Program-made: the position numbers and the translations under genes
NCBI GenBank assembly: GCA_024998625.1
Contig: JACOEL010000001.1
Span: 404,722 to 468,721, forward strand
From: Nitrospira sp.
Lineage (GTDB): Bacteria > Nitrospirota > Nitrospiria > Nitrospirales > Nitrospiraceae
DNA: 64,000 bases
Direction: 5' to 3'
The notes under the pieces: model-generated
What the model was told of the DNA's origin: nothing
Databases searched by the model: none
The model's input: the letters and a program-made list of their open reading frames with translations, nothing else
Shown here: in pieces, positions 29,964 through 39,800 of the stretch
How positions within the stretch are numbered: the stretch's first letter is position 1
Layout of the letters: the number at the start of each line of letters is the position of its first letter

Positions 29964-31661
29964 TCACTTGCCCGCTCCTGCAACTCGCGACGGCGCGGAC
30001 AAGCCGCCGTTCGCTCCCGCCGCCCCGTCCCGTTCGTGACACTCGATCAGCCGACCGAAATCCATGCGGAGACAGCGATCGGCCACCGAAAAATACCGGT
30101 CGTCATGCGTAATCACCAACACCGCTTTTCCCCGCGCTTTCAAATCGGATAACAACTCCGTGTAAAACACCTTGCGGAAGAGAGGATCCTGATCGGCTGC
30201 CCACTCGTCGAACAGATAGAATGGACGATCTTCCACGTAGGCCGTCAGGAGGGCGAGCCGCTTACGCTGTCCCTGCGAGAGGGCCTGCGTCGACAACAGT
30301 CCTCCTTCGATCCGGACTTTGGACTCGAGCTGCAATCGCTCCAGATAGACGCGCGCCACCCCGTCCAGATTCTCCTGTTCCAAGCCGAGCAACGAATCGA
30401 AGAGATGAAAATCGCAGAAGACCGTGGAGAAGAGTTGCCGGTAGGCATCACGATTGGAGTCGTCGATCGGCACACCGTCCAGGAGAATGCTGCCGGATTC
30501 CTGCTGATAGAGCCCCAGCAGCAAGAGCGCCAATGTGGTCTTGCCGCTCCCGTTGCCGCCGACCAGAAAGGTCACCTCGCCGGGCCGGAAAGTCAGATCG
30601 ATGGGACCGATTCGGAACGGCATCTCGCCTCCTTCCGGCGCATGGCGATGCGTAATGCCGATCAGGTCGAGCCGGCTCCACCGGCGGATATCCAGCTCAG
30701 TCCCAACCTGTCGTCCATCTGCTTCGAGACCCTGCGACGATGCCGCGAGAGACAAACCCAGCGCATTGATTTTATTCAACGCCACATTGGCGCGACCGAG
30801 ACCGGGCAGCAGTTCGACGATCTGAGAAAAAGGCCCCATCATGTACAGCAGCACCAGTGTGGCGCCGACCACCGTATCGATGGACACCGGCCGCCACAAC
30901 GGCCACAGGAACAACAGCGCCCCGATGGCGGCGTAAAACAGAAACAGCCCCCAGCTGGAAGCGATGGAGTACACCGTCATGCCGCCGACGAAATCCCGTT
31001 CGTAGGCCTTCACCGTCCGGTGGAGCAGCGTGCTGAGGAACGCATGCCGCCGCTCGCGGTGCAGCTTGAGCTCCTTGATCCCCGCCATGATCGAACGGAA
31101 ATGCCGAAACAGCGCGTCACTAGTCTCCCGGGATCGTGTAAAGAGCCGGATGGCCTTCCGCTCCTGCAACTGAAAGGTGATGGCACCGACCGCCATGAAT
31201 CCCAGCACGAGCAGCAGCATCGGCCAGGATAACCAGCCCAGGTAAGTCAGGCACCCGATCGTGGTCGCGACATTGATACCGATGAGCGGGAGCTGCACAT
31301 ACGCCTGTGCGATTACGTCGGTGTCCTCGCTCAGCGCAGCCAGCAAGCGATGATGGCCCAGCTGTTCGAGTTGACTCAACGGCGCGTCGAGGATGCGCCG
31401 GCTCAACTGAAACCGGAGTTCGGAAATGGTCGACTGTCCGAGCCTGGTCAGAAGAATCTCCGACAGGGCTTTGCAGGTGGCGACCGCCAGAGCCAAGACC
31501 AGAAAACTCCACGCCAACCTGGACGAGACCTGTGGTTCGTTCATCCCACGATGAATGAGAGCGATGAGGCCTGCTCCGGCCAAACCGCTCACCAATCCGG
31601 CAACGACGGAACAGAACACGAGCCGCCAGGATTTTCGTAGTAAGAATCGAATCAGATCCAT
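29964..31661 (-). CDS. SyrD/PvdE-type peptide export ABC transporter
   Basis: 565 residues: N-terminal transmembrane domain (about 1-290, several hydrophobic helices) fused to an ATPase domain. Walker A is GGNGSGKTT, the signature is LSQGQRKRLALL, Walker B is FYLFDEWAADQDP, and the switch His lies in VITHDDRYF. The DEWAADQDP form is characteristic of the SyrD/PvdE cyclic-peptide exporter family, which moves NRPS products or pyoverdine precursors across the inner membrane. It sits between the PKS and the aminotransferase. It probably hands an acylated peptide to the periplasmic acylase encoded two genes downstream. Confidence 0.94.
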   Translation of the reverse strand: MDLIRFLLRKSWRLVFCSVVAGLVSGLAGAGLIALIHRGMNEPQVSSRLAWSFLVLALAVATCKALSEILLTRLGQSTISELRFQLSRRILDAPLSQLEQLGHHRLLAALSEDTDVIAQAYVQLPLIGINVATTIGCLTYLGWLSWPMLLLVLGFMAVGAITFQLQERKAIRLFTRSRETSDALFRHFRSIMAGIKELKLHRERRHAFLSTLLHRTVKAYERDFVGGMTVYSIASSWGLFLFYAAIGALLFLWPLWRPVSIDTVVGATLVLLYMMGPFSQIVELLPGLGRANVALNKINALGLSLAASSQGLEADGRQVGTELDIRRWSRLDLIGITHRHAPEGGEMPFRIGPIDLTFRPGEVTFLVGGNGSGKTTLALLLLGLYQQESGSILLDGVPIDDSNRDAYRQLFSTVFCDFHLFDSLLGLEQENLDGVARVYLERLQLESKVRIEGGLLSTQALSQGQRKRLALLTAYVEDRPFYLFDEWAADQDPLFRKVFYTELLSDLKARGKAVLVITHDDRYFSVADRCLRMDFGRLIECHERDGAAGANGGLSAPSRVAGAGK

Positions 31662-31696
31662 CGTCGTACTGTTCTTCCCAAGGACTCGGGCCTCGC

Positions 31697-34600
31697 CTAG
31701 GCCGAGACGCCCCGGAGGCGTCTGCCTTCTCGCGGGATCGGAACAATGCCTTGTTCTTGCCGTCGCCCTGCCGCCTGTGCCGTCCGAATCTGTCCTGCCA
31801 GTCCGTGGATGGTGGGCGCGGAGAGGAATTCCCGCAGCGACAGCTCCACCTGGTGCAGTTCCTGAATACGGTTTAAGATTTGAAGGGCACTCAGGGATTC
31901 GCCCCCCAGTTGAAAGAAATCGCCCTCAAGGCCCACGTGCTCCAGCCCTAAGACCTGTCGCCACAGTGTGGCGAGTTGCTCCTCCAACCCCTTTTTCTCC
32001 GGCACGCCGAAGGAGGCTGGGATCAGTTCGTCGGCCGACTGGTTCTTCTGCGACAGGCCTCCGCGATCGAATTGAGCGAGGTGTGGCATGGATGCCGTCA
32101 CCGCGGACAAGTCTCGAATCGATTGCACCACCTGTGCGAGATCCGGCCCCGCGAGGATTCGGCGGAGGACCTCCTGGCCTTCTACCGCATCCATTCCATC
32201 CAAATCGGATTCAGCCGCGCCCAATGCCCGGAGCGTGACCTCAGCCTGTCTGGCCATGCCGATCCGACGCCAACGATCGAAATTCACGGAGATGACCCGA
32301 CGCCCTTGTCTCCGTCCCACGTGCGCAAGGGCATCCAGATAAGCATTCGCGGCACAATAGGCACTTTGGCCGACTCCACCGACCACCGCCGTCAACGAGG
32401 AACAGAACAGGAGCAACTCCAACGGTTGATCGCGGAACAACGCGTCGATGACAGCCGCCCCCTGCACCTTCGCTCGAAATTCTTCCCACACAGTGTTCGG
32501 CGTCGTCACGGCCAAGAGCCCGCCGCCGGCCACTCCGGCCGAATGAACCACGGCATGGATCCCACCGAACCGTTGATAGGCCTCGTCCATCACCCTCTGC
32601 ATCTGCATACGATCAGCCACGTCTGCCCGGCACACCAGCACCTCGCTGCCGAGACGCTCCAGAGCTGTCACGAACTCGCGCTGTTCCACCGTCGGTTGCG
32701 ATCGCCCCACCAGGACCAATCGTGCCCGCACGGTTCGTATGAGATGTTCCGCCACGCGGAGGCCGACTCCGCCCAATCCGCCGGTGATCAGGCAGACACC
32801 GCCCTGACGAAACGGCAACCGGTCTCCGCCCTTCGCATCGAGGCAAAGCGGCTCGAACGTTCGCATCCACCGATGTGGCCCCCGGTACGCCACCACGCAG
32901 TCGCCGCCGGAAAGCCCTGCTTCCGTCACCAGCCGCTCACCCCAGTCATTCACGAACGGAGGCTGGAACGCCATGCGATCCAAGTCAATCAGGCGGCAGG
33001 AGAGCCCGACGAATTCCTGCGGCATCACCAGACAAGCGCCAAGCATGGTGGTCCATTCCGGCCGCAACGACTCATCGCCGGTCACGTCGTGGAGCCCCTG
33101 GGCCAGCACCAGGATCGAACGTCGGCTGTCCCGCCGCGCTCCGAACGTTTGTGCCAGGATCACAAGGTGCAGGAATCCTCGTTCCTGAACCGCGCGCATC
33201 CGCGCATCGACAGACGTGTCTGCCCCCGTCGATTCGAGCCCCCAGGCATGCAGGAGGCAGTGTGGAACCAGGCCTCGGCCCGTCAGTTCTTCGAGCAGCG
33301 ATGCATGGTCCTCAGGAGAGTCCGGACGAACTCGATAACTCCCATCCGCGTGACGTTCAAAGCCGGTTCCTGGGAATACGATGCTCACGGAGGCCACGCG
33401 CGACTCGAGTTGGGAGCGAAGCACGGATTCGGTCTCCCGATCACCGACAAAGACCAACCAATGGTCTTGGCTTCGACGGGACGATGTTGGGACGAGTGCC
33501 GACCGTTTCCAGGACGGTTCATAGAACCATTGCGAAAGATCGGCACGGCGTCCGCCGTCGACCACGGAATCGGGCCGGTCCTCACGAGGATCGAGCCAGT
33601 AGCGCTGCCGCTCGAACGGATAGGAGGGCAAGGGCACTCGTCTGGGAGGACGCCCTCGTTGCAGCCCGTTCCAGTCAACCAACACTCCGGCACCCCAGAG
33701 CGATCCCAACGTCATCAACAGGCCGGCCATTTCGTCCTGCTCCCTTCCACTGAAGGAGGCGAACGAGGAAACAGCCGTCGAGCCGGATTGGCGCTGGGCT
33801 AAGGCCTGTAACGTCCGCCCAGGCCCGACTTCCAAGAGCACCGGGGACTGGTCATCGAGCACCGTGCGTAGTCCATCGGCGAAGCGAACGGTGGCACGAA
33901 CGTGACGGCTCCAGTAGGCGGGGTCGGTGGCGTCCTTGCGTCGGATCCAGGTGCCGGTCAGATTCGAGACCCATGGAGTCCGCGGCTCCTGCGATGGCAG
34001 GCTCGCCAGAAAGGATTCAAAACGTGCGAGCATCGGTTCCATCATGGTGGAATGGAAGGCATGGGACGTCGCGAGGCGACGCGTCTTGATGCCCCGGGCG
34101 GCCAAGTGAGCCTCAAAGGCCTCAAGCCGGTCGTGGGGACCGGACACGACGCATTGAGCCGGAGCATTCACTGCCGCGAGATCGAGTCCGGAGAACAACA
34201 GAGGGACAACTTCCGCCTCCGTCAGCGGAACGGCTGCCATTCCTCCCGCGGGCAGGGCTTGCATCAACCGCCCCCGCATGGCGACGATCGCCAGTGCATC
34301 GTCCAATGAAAAGACGCCCGACAGACAGGCGGCGACATACTCCCCGATGCTGTGGCCGATCATCGCGGCGGGGGACAGCCCCCACGCCATCCAGGTCTGC
34401 GCGAGGGCGTATTCCAACACGAACAAGGCTGGCTGGGTCAGCGCCGTTCGATGGATCAATTCCGTATCCCCCGGCAAATGAGGAAATAACACCTGCCTGA
34501 TATCTCGTCCGAGATGCCGCGACAGGAGAGCAGCGCACTGATCGACATGCCGACGGAATGTCGGCTCTTGGTCGTAGAGAGATCTGCCCATCTGCGGATA

Positions 34601-36250
34601 TTGCGAGCCTTGGCCGGAAAACATGAAGGCCACCTGACGGGCTTCGCCGACCGGTCCGGCCGTGCCGGACATGAGGAACGGCTGCGTCAGAGCCTGCCGA
34701 GCCTCTTCGATCGTTTTCGCCACCGCCCAGCGCCGATGCGCAAAGACCTTGCGTCCGTACTGCAGCGTGAAGGCCACGTCGTGGAGATTGACTTCGGCCC
34801 GCACGGCAAGATGCTCGGACAAACGCTTCGAAGCACGGTCGAGGGCAGCTTTCGAACGGGCCGACAGGATCAGCAGGCGCCACCGTTCATCATCGGGAGA
34901 CAAGCTCACGGTCACTGCGGGAGCTTCCTCGAGGACCACATGGGCATTCGTCCCCCCGAGGCCGAACGAACTCACGCCGGCCCGGCGCGGAGACGAGCCG
35001 CCTGCCCACTCTGTCAACGCTGTCTGCACATAAAAGGGCGTCGTCGAAAACTCGATGGCGGGATTGGGATCCGCGTAGTGCAGGCTCGGGGGAATGCGTC
35101 GATGGACGAGTGCGAGCACCGTCTTGATCAGCCCGGCGATGCCCGCCGCCGCATCGAGATGACCGATGTTGGTCTTCACCGACGCGATGGCACAAAACCC
35201 CGTCCTGGACGTGGACGCACGAAAGGCCTGGGTCAAGGCTGCCACTTCGATGGGATCTCCCATCGGCGTGCCGGTCCCGTGAGCCTCGATGTAGGAAATC
35301 GTATCCGCCCGAACGCCGGCCGCCACGTGGGCAGCCTCAATGACCTGCGCCTGCCCCTCGATACTGGGCGCCGTATAACCCACCTTCGCGGCCCCATCGT
35401 TATTGACGGCGGAACCCTTGACGACGGCCAGGATGTGATCGCGATCCCCGACGGCATCCTGCAGCCGCTTGAGGAGGACAAGCCCCACGCCACTGCCGCC
35501 GACGGTGCCTTCCGCTTTTGCATCGAAGGTGCGACAGTGCCCGTCCGGGGAGACAATGCCGCCCTCCTGATAGAGATAGCCGACGTGTTGCGGCACCGTC
35601 ACGGACACGCCGCCCGCCAGCGCCATGTCACATTCGCCGCTCAGCAGGGCCTGACAGGCCAGATGCACGGCCACAAGCGATGTGGAGCAAGCCGTCTGCA
35701 CAGCCAAGCTCGGTCCGCGCAAATTCATTTTGTAGGAGAGTCTGGTCGCCAGCGTGTCTTTTTCCACCCCAAGCATCGCCGACATCTCTGCGGGCGACTG
35801 CAACAACACCCGGCGCGGAAACAGGTGATAGAGATAGCCGCTCGTGCTCGAACCGGCATACACCCCGATCGAACCCTTATAGCGGGACGGATCGTACCCG
35901 GCATGTTCCAGCGCCTCCCAGGCGCATTCCAACAAGAGGCGTTGTTGCGGATCCGTCATCTCCGCCTCTTTGGGTGTCATACTGAAAAAAGGCGCGTCGA
36001 ACAAATCGATCCCCTCCAGCACGGCGCGCGCCCCTACATAGTTTGGACGCCCGGCCGTCTTCCGGTCGACGCCCGCCTCTGTCAATTCCTGCGGAGTGAG
36101 CCGCGACACCGACTCCACCCCGGCGCAGAGATTGCGCCAGAAGGTTTCAAGATCCGGAGCGCCTGGAAACCGCCCGGCCATGCCCACGATGGCGATGTCC
36201 AACCCATCGCGCGGTTCGGTCTGGTCGAATTCCAGGGGAGAATGGCTCAT
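31697..36250 (-). CDS. Type I polyketide synthase module, KS-AT-KR-ACP
   Basis: 1517 residues. KS (15-440) has the catalytic Cys in TACSTS and the two His motifs EAHGTGT and KTNIGH. AT (545-840) has GHSIGEY and HAFHS, the malonyl-CoA-type signature. KR (about 1010-1330) has GGLGGVG for NADPH and the Ser/Tyr region FCSSL...SAYCAANAYLD. ACP (1425-1495) has GGESL. There is no dehydratase, enoylreductase or methyltransferase. It should add one malonate unit to the aminoacyl intermediate from the upstream A-T pair and reduce it, giving a gamma-amino-beta-hydroxy acid. Its ATG overlaps the stop of the small A-T protein (ATGA). The substrate order is inferred from gene order. Confidence 0.95.
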   Translation of the reverse strand: MSHSPLEFDQTEPRDGLDIAIVGMAGRFPGAPDLETFWRNLCAGVESVSRLTPQELTEAGVDRKTAGRPNYVGARAVLEGIDLFDAPFFSMTPKEAEMTDPQQRLLLECAWEALEHAGYDPSRYKGSIGVYAGSSTSGYLYHLFPRRVLLQSPAEMSAMLGVEKDTLATRLSYKMNLRGPSLAVQTACSTSLVAVHLACQALLSGECDMALAGGVSVTVPQHVGYLYQEGGIVSPDGHCRTFDAKAEGTVGGSGVGLVLLKRLQDAVGDRDHILAVVKGSAVNNDGAAKVGYTAPSIEGQAQVIEAAHVAAGVRADTISYIEAHGTGTPMGDPIEVAALTQAFRASTSRTGFCAIASVKTNIGHLDAAAGIAGLIKTVLALVHRRIPPSLHYADPNPAIEFSTTPFYVQTALTEWAGGSSPRRAGVSSFGLGGTNAHVVLEEAPAVTVSLSPDDERWRLLILSARSKAALDRASKRLSEHLAVRAEVNLHDVAFTLQYGRKVFAHRRWAVAKTIEEARQALTQPFLMSGTAGPVGEARQVAFMFSGQGSQYPQMGRSLYDQEPTFRRHVDQCAALLSRHLGRDIRQVLFPHLPGDTELIHRTALTQPALFVLEYALAQTWMAWGLSPAAMIGHSIGEYVAACLSGVFSLDDALAIVAMRGRLMQALPAGGMAAVPLTEAEVVPLLFSGLDLAAVNAPAQCVVSGPHDRLEAFEAHLAARGIKTRRLATSHAFHSTMMEPMLARFESFLASLPSQEPRTPWVSNLTGTWIRRKDATDPAYWSRHVRATVRFADGLRTVLDDQSPVLLEVGPGRTLQALAQRQSGSTAVSSFASFSGREQDEMAGLLMTLGSLWGAGVLVDWNGLQRGRPPRRVPLPSYPFERQRYWLDPREDRPDSVVDGGRRADLSQWFYEPSWKRSALVPTSSRRSQDHWLVFVGDRETESVLRSQLESRVASVSIVFPGTGFERHADGSYRVRPDSPEDHASLLEELTGRGLVPHCLLHAWGLESTGADTSVDARMRAVQERGFLHLVILAQTFGARRDSRRSILVLAQGLHDVTGDESLRPEWTTMLGACLVMPQEFVGLSCRLIDLDRMAFQPPFVNDWGERLVTEAGLSGGDCVVAYRGPHRWMRTFEPLCLDAKGGDRLPFRQGGVCLITGGLGGVGLRVAEHLIRTVRARLVLVGRSQPTVEQREFVTALERLGSEVLVCRADVADRMQMQRVMDEAYQRFGGIHAVVHSAGVAGGGLLAVTTPNTVWEEFRAKVQGAAVIDALFRDQPLELLLFCSSLTAVVGGVGQSAYCAANAYLDALAHVGRRQGRRVISVNFDRWRRIGMARQAEVTLRALGAAESDLDGMDAVEGQEVLRRILAGPDLAQVVQSIRDLSAVTASMPHLAQFDRGGLSQKNQSADELIPASFGVPEKKGLEEQLATLWRQVLGLEHVGLEGDFFQLGGESLSALQILNRIQELHQVELSLREFLSAPTIHGLAGQIRTAQAAGRRQEQGIVPIPREGRRLRGVSA

Positions 36251-36891
36251 TCGTGCCTCGCTGCGATCTGCTTGGTTCGCCGCTGCTTCATCCGACGCGC
36301 TCCCGCGTCGCGTGTCTCTTTCAATTGACGGCTGCCGACTCCGTCGACTTGTGTATCGTGCGATCCGACGAGAGCGGCGGCCAGCGCATGGACGGTGGGA
36401 TATCGAAACAGGTCCACCATCGACACCTCCCGTTCGGTCAATGTCCGCACCTTCGTCAACACTTTGGGCAACAACAGGGAATGGCCTCCGAGGTCGAAGA
36501 AATTGTCGTGCACGCCGATGCCGCGCGCTCCCAGGACCTCTTCCCAGATCGCCACCACCGCCCGTTCACGGTCGTTGTGCGGCGTTTCCTGCGCCGACAA
36601 GGCTTCGGGTTTGGATCGCCCCATCACCCGCAATGCCTTCCGGTCGATCTTTCCTCGAGACGTCAAGGGAAAGGCCTCCAGAAAGACCCAACTGCTCGGC
36701 ACCATGTAGTCCGGGAGCCGTTGGGCGAGAAAGCCGCGAAGGTCCTGCCCCGTAACCCCGCCGGTCGTGCACGGAACGATGTACCCCACCAACCGGGCCT
36801 CGGTCGCCCGCGCCCGTCGTCCCGCACGCAGCCCCAGCAATCGGCGCTGGGCATCGCTCAACCGTTCGATCCGCTGGAACCGGTCCTCCAT
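36247..36891 (-). CDS. Split NRPS protein: C-terminal end of an A domain plus carrier domain
   Basis: 214 residues. It begins with a helix resembling NRPS/PKS linker or docking segments (LSDAQRRLLGLR), then the C-terminal subdomain of an adenylation domain: RLVGYIV, LPDYMVPSSWVFLE and the A10 motif GKIDRKAL with its catalytic Lys (about residues 30-90). A carrier domain follows (110-190, DLGGHSLLL). The A domain's core motifs A1-A8 are absent here but are present in the preceding protein, which stops one base before this ATG. The two chains should complement each other to form one working A domain. The frame differs from the upstream gene. No strong Shine-Dalgarno is visible, so translational coupling is likely. 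Confidence 0.85.
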   Translation of the reverse strand: MEDRFQRIERLSDAQRRLLGLRAGRRARATEARLVGYIVPCTTGGVTGQDLRGFLAQRLPDYMVPSSWVFLEAFPLTSRGKIDRKALRVMGRSKPEALSAQETPHNDRERAVVAIWEEVLGARGIGVHDNFFDLGGHSLLLPKVLTKVRTLTEREVSMVDLFRYPTVHALAAALVGSHDTQVDGVGSRQLKETRDAGARRMKQRRTKQIAARHE

Positions 36892-36892
36892 G

Positions 36893-39800
36893 TCACTTCA
36901 CCGCCTTGACGACCGCCATGGAGTCGGCCCACCAGTAGTGGCAGTCGTCCGGCGGGAGAAGCGACCGGACAATGCTGAGGGTGAACGACCCGAAATGATC
37001 GAGCAGGAAGCGTTGATGTCGCCGGCTGAACGAATCGATCTCGTTGGTGTAGTACGTGAAGACGCCGCCCGGACGCAGAAGCCTGGCGGCCACCGGAATG
37101 AACCCCTCGGCAAAATTGATGCTGTTGATGACGGACTCTTCGAATTCCGCCTCGCTAGCCGGGTAGGTATCGAAGAACACCCCGTCGAACAGGCCGATGT
37201 CCTCCACGACATCCTGCCACCGTCCCTGCACGAGCCTGATGTCGCGATCCGGGTACTTATCCGTCCACTCCGCGAAGGCACGCATGACATCCCGGTTACA
37301 CTCGATGATGGTATGCGAGCGGGGCCGGCCCGCCTGAATGTACGAGGCCGAGATCCCCATGCCGAACCCCACCTCAAGCACATCGCCGTGCCCGTCGGTC
37401 ACGATGTCGGCCATGGCCTTCATCAGCGGCGCTTCCCAATCCTGCATGACCTGCTGACCTTCGATGATGAGTTCCGACCGGTTGTACTCCGCCCGGCTCT
37501 CGGCCCAGCCGCGTTCGATGTCGGTCCGATCCGATCCTGAAACGAAGCGTTTCGAGGCCTCATCGAGCGCCAAGAGATCATCGGAGAACTCATCGAGGGC
37601 GCGACGCAGCAGCCAATTCCGTTGGTTGGCGCGGGGAGGCGTCAAAAATTCTTCCTTGTTGATCTTGAGATACACTTCGAACTCCGGCTTCCGTTGAATC
37701 ACCGTCTTCCTCCGTTGTTCTCCATCCGACTCCAGGTCGTACAACCAGCGCGCTTCCTCAGCCGACAGGGCTTCCACGTCTCTTACCAGCCGGTCTTGCT
37801 CCTCGTCACCGAGACCGGCCAGGACCGCGGTCCAATCCCTGAGAGCGTCGGATTCCAGAAATACGCGCGCGTCTTTGACCTCGGGATGGGCGCGCACGTG
37901 GCATTCGATCTCTTGTGGTTCCACGCGGAACCCACGAATCTTGACCTGCTCATCGGCACGCCCGAGAAACTCAAGATTTCCGTCCGAACGGCGGCGGGCC
38001 ACATCGCCGGTGCGATACAGGCGCGCCCCCCTCTCATGACTAAAGGGATGGGGAATAAATTGTGCGGCCGTCGCCGTCGGTTGCCGATGGTAGCCTCGCG
38101 CGAGGCCCGGACCGCCGATGTACAGGTCGCCGGGAACCCCGGCCGGCACCGGGTGGAGATGCCGATCCAGGACATACATCTCCACGTTGGCGATCGGCCG
38201 GCCGATCGGAATGGTCCGCACGGTCGTATCATTCTGCGCTGGTCCAGGCCGGTAGGTACTCGCGGTGATCGTGGCTTCGGTCGGCCCATAGGAGTTGCAC
38301 CAACCAATTTGGTCTCCGGCTACTCGTCGCCACCGCCGGAGGTCGTCCGGCAACGCCTTCTCGCTCCCCACGATCACCAGTCTGAGCGACGATGGAATGG
38401 CTGCAGCCGTGCGCTCACTCTCTTCGGCCCAGCCCGCCCAATAGGGAGTCGGCAGGTTCACCACCGTCACCCCCTGGTCAGACAGGAAGGCCTGGAAATC
38501 CCCGTAGGCTGGAACCGGCTCATTAGGGCGCAGGACGACTGCCGCCCCGACCAGCCAGGTGGGGAAACATTCTTCCGCCGCGACGTCAAAACTCACGGAG
38601 GCAAACTGCAACACGCGATCCGCGGGGGACAGGTCATAGGCCTGCACCATCGCAAGGCCATGATTGACCAAGGCCCGATGAGTAATACCGATGCCCTTGG
38701 GATTCCCTGTGGTGCCGGACGTATAGAGCAGATACGCGAGGTGGTCCGGATTCGGGCCGGTGGCAAGGTTATCGTCCGGCAAACCGGCGACAGCCGGCCA
38801 TTCGGCATCGAGCGCCAAGATCGGCATTGTGTGCTCAGGAAGGCTTTCGAGATGTCTTCTCTGGGTCAGCAAGAGGTGAGGCTGCGCATCCCTAAAAATG
38901 GCCGCCTGCCGTTCAGCAGGATAGGAGGGATCGACTGGTACGTAGGTCGCGCCGGCCTTGAGACAGCCCAGGATGCCGACGGCCATCTCCAGCGACCGGT
39001 CCACACACAGCGCGACAGGCGCCTCCGGGACGATCCCCTGCAATCGCAGATAGCGGGCGAGTTGGTTGCTCAGGCGATTCAACGAGTCATAGGTGACGGG
39101 GCCTCGGTCGCCTTGCAGCGCAACTGCCTCCGGTGTCTTGTTCGCCTGCGCTTCTATCAGGCGGTGGAGAGAGGCTTCCCGCAGATAAGCCTCCCGTGGA
39201 CTGCGACTATCGGCAAGCTCCAAGGCCTGCTCGCCGGGCGAGAGGATCGACAACTCACTCACCGATGCCTCCGGTAAGGCGACGATCTGTCGCAACAGTT
39301 CCTGCAGATGCCGGGCCATGCGCACGATCGTGCCTGCGGCAAAGAGATCCGTACTGTATTCGAAGACCGCATTCAGGCTTCCATCGGTCTTCTGTGCCAT
39401 CTCCAGCGTGAGATCGAAGACGGAGGTTCCCGTGCCGACGTTCAGCCGGGAAGCCTCAAGGTCCGCGAACCGACGGACGTCCGAGGGGCTATCCTCCAGC
39501 ACAAACATCACCTGAAAGAGCGGCGTGTGCCCGAGATCCCGCACCACGCCCAGCTCGTCGACCAAACGCTCAAAGGAAAGACCCTGATGGCCCTGCGCTC
39601 CGAGCACCATCGTGCGAACGCGATCCAGCAGAGTCGGCAACGAGGGGTTCCCGGACAGGTCCATCCGGAGCGCGACGGTGTTGACAAAACAGCCCACCAG
39701 TTGTTCCGCGTCGCGTCCCGCGCGGTTGGCCACCGGGGTGCCGATGCAGAAATCGGTCTGGCGGCTATACCGAGACAAGAGGAGACCGAGGGCGGAGACC

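Noticed and set aside
31976..36328. Very long plus-strand ORFs (about 600 codons each) opposite the PKS
   Set aside because: They are antisense shadows of high-GC PKS coding sequence; the minus frame has complete KS, AT, KR and ACP motifs and the plus frame has none.
36885..36900. The split A domain as a simple sequencing frameshift
   Set aside because: The upstream chain ends precisely at the normal end of a GAMT-like domain and the downstream chain has its own ATG and docking-like helix; kept as a genuine split pending reads.
37622..39277. Plus-strand ORF of 551 codons opposite the first NRPS
   Set aside because: Antisense shadow of adenylation and methyltransferase coding sequence; Arg/His/Pro-rich composition without domains.
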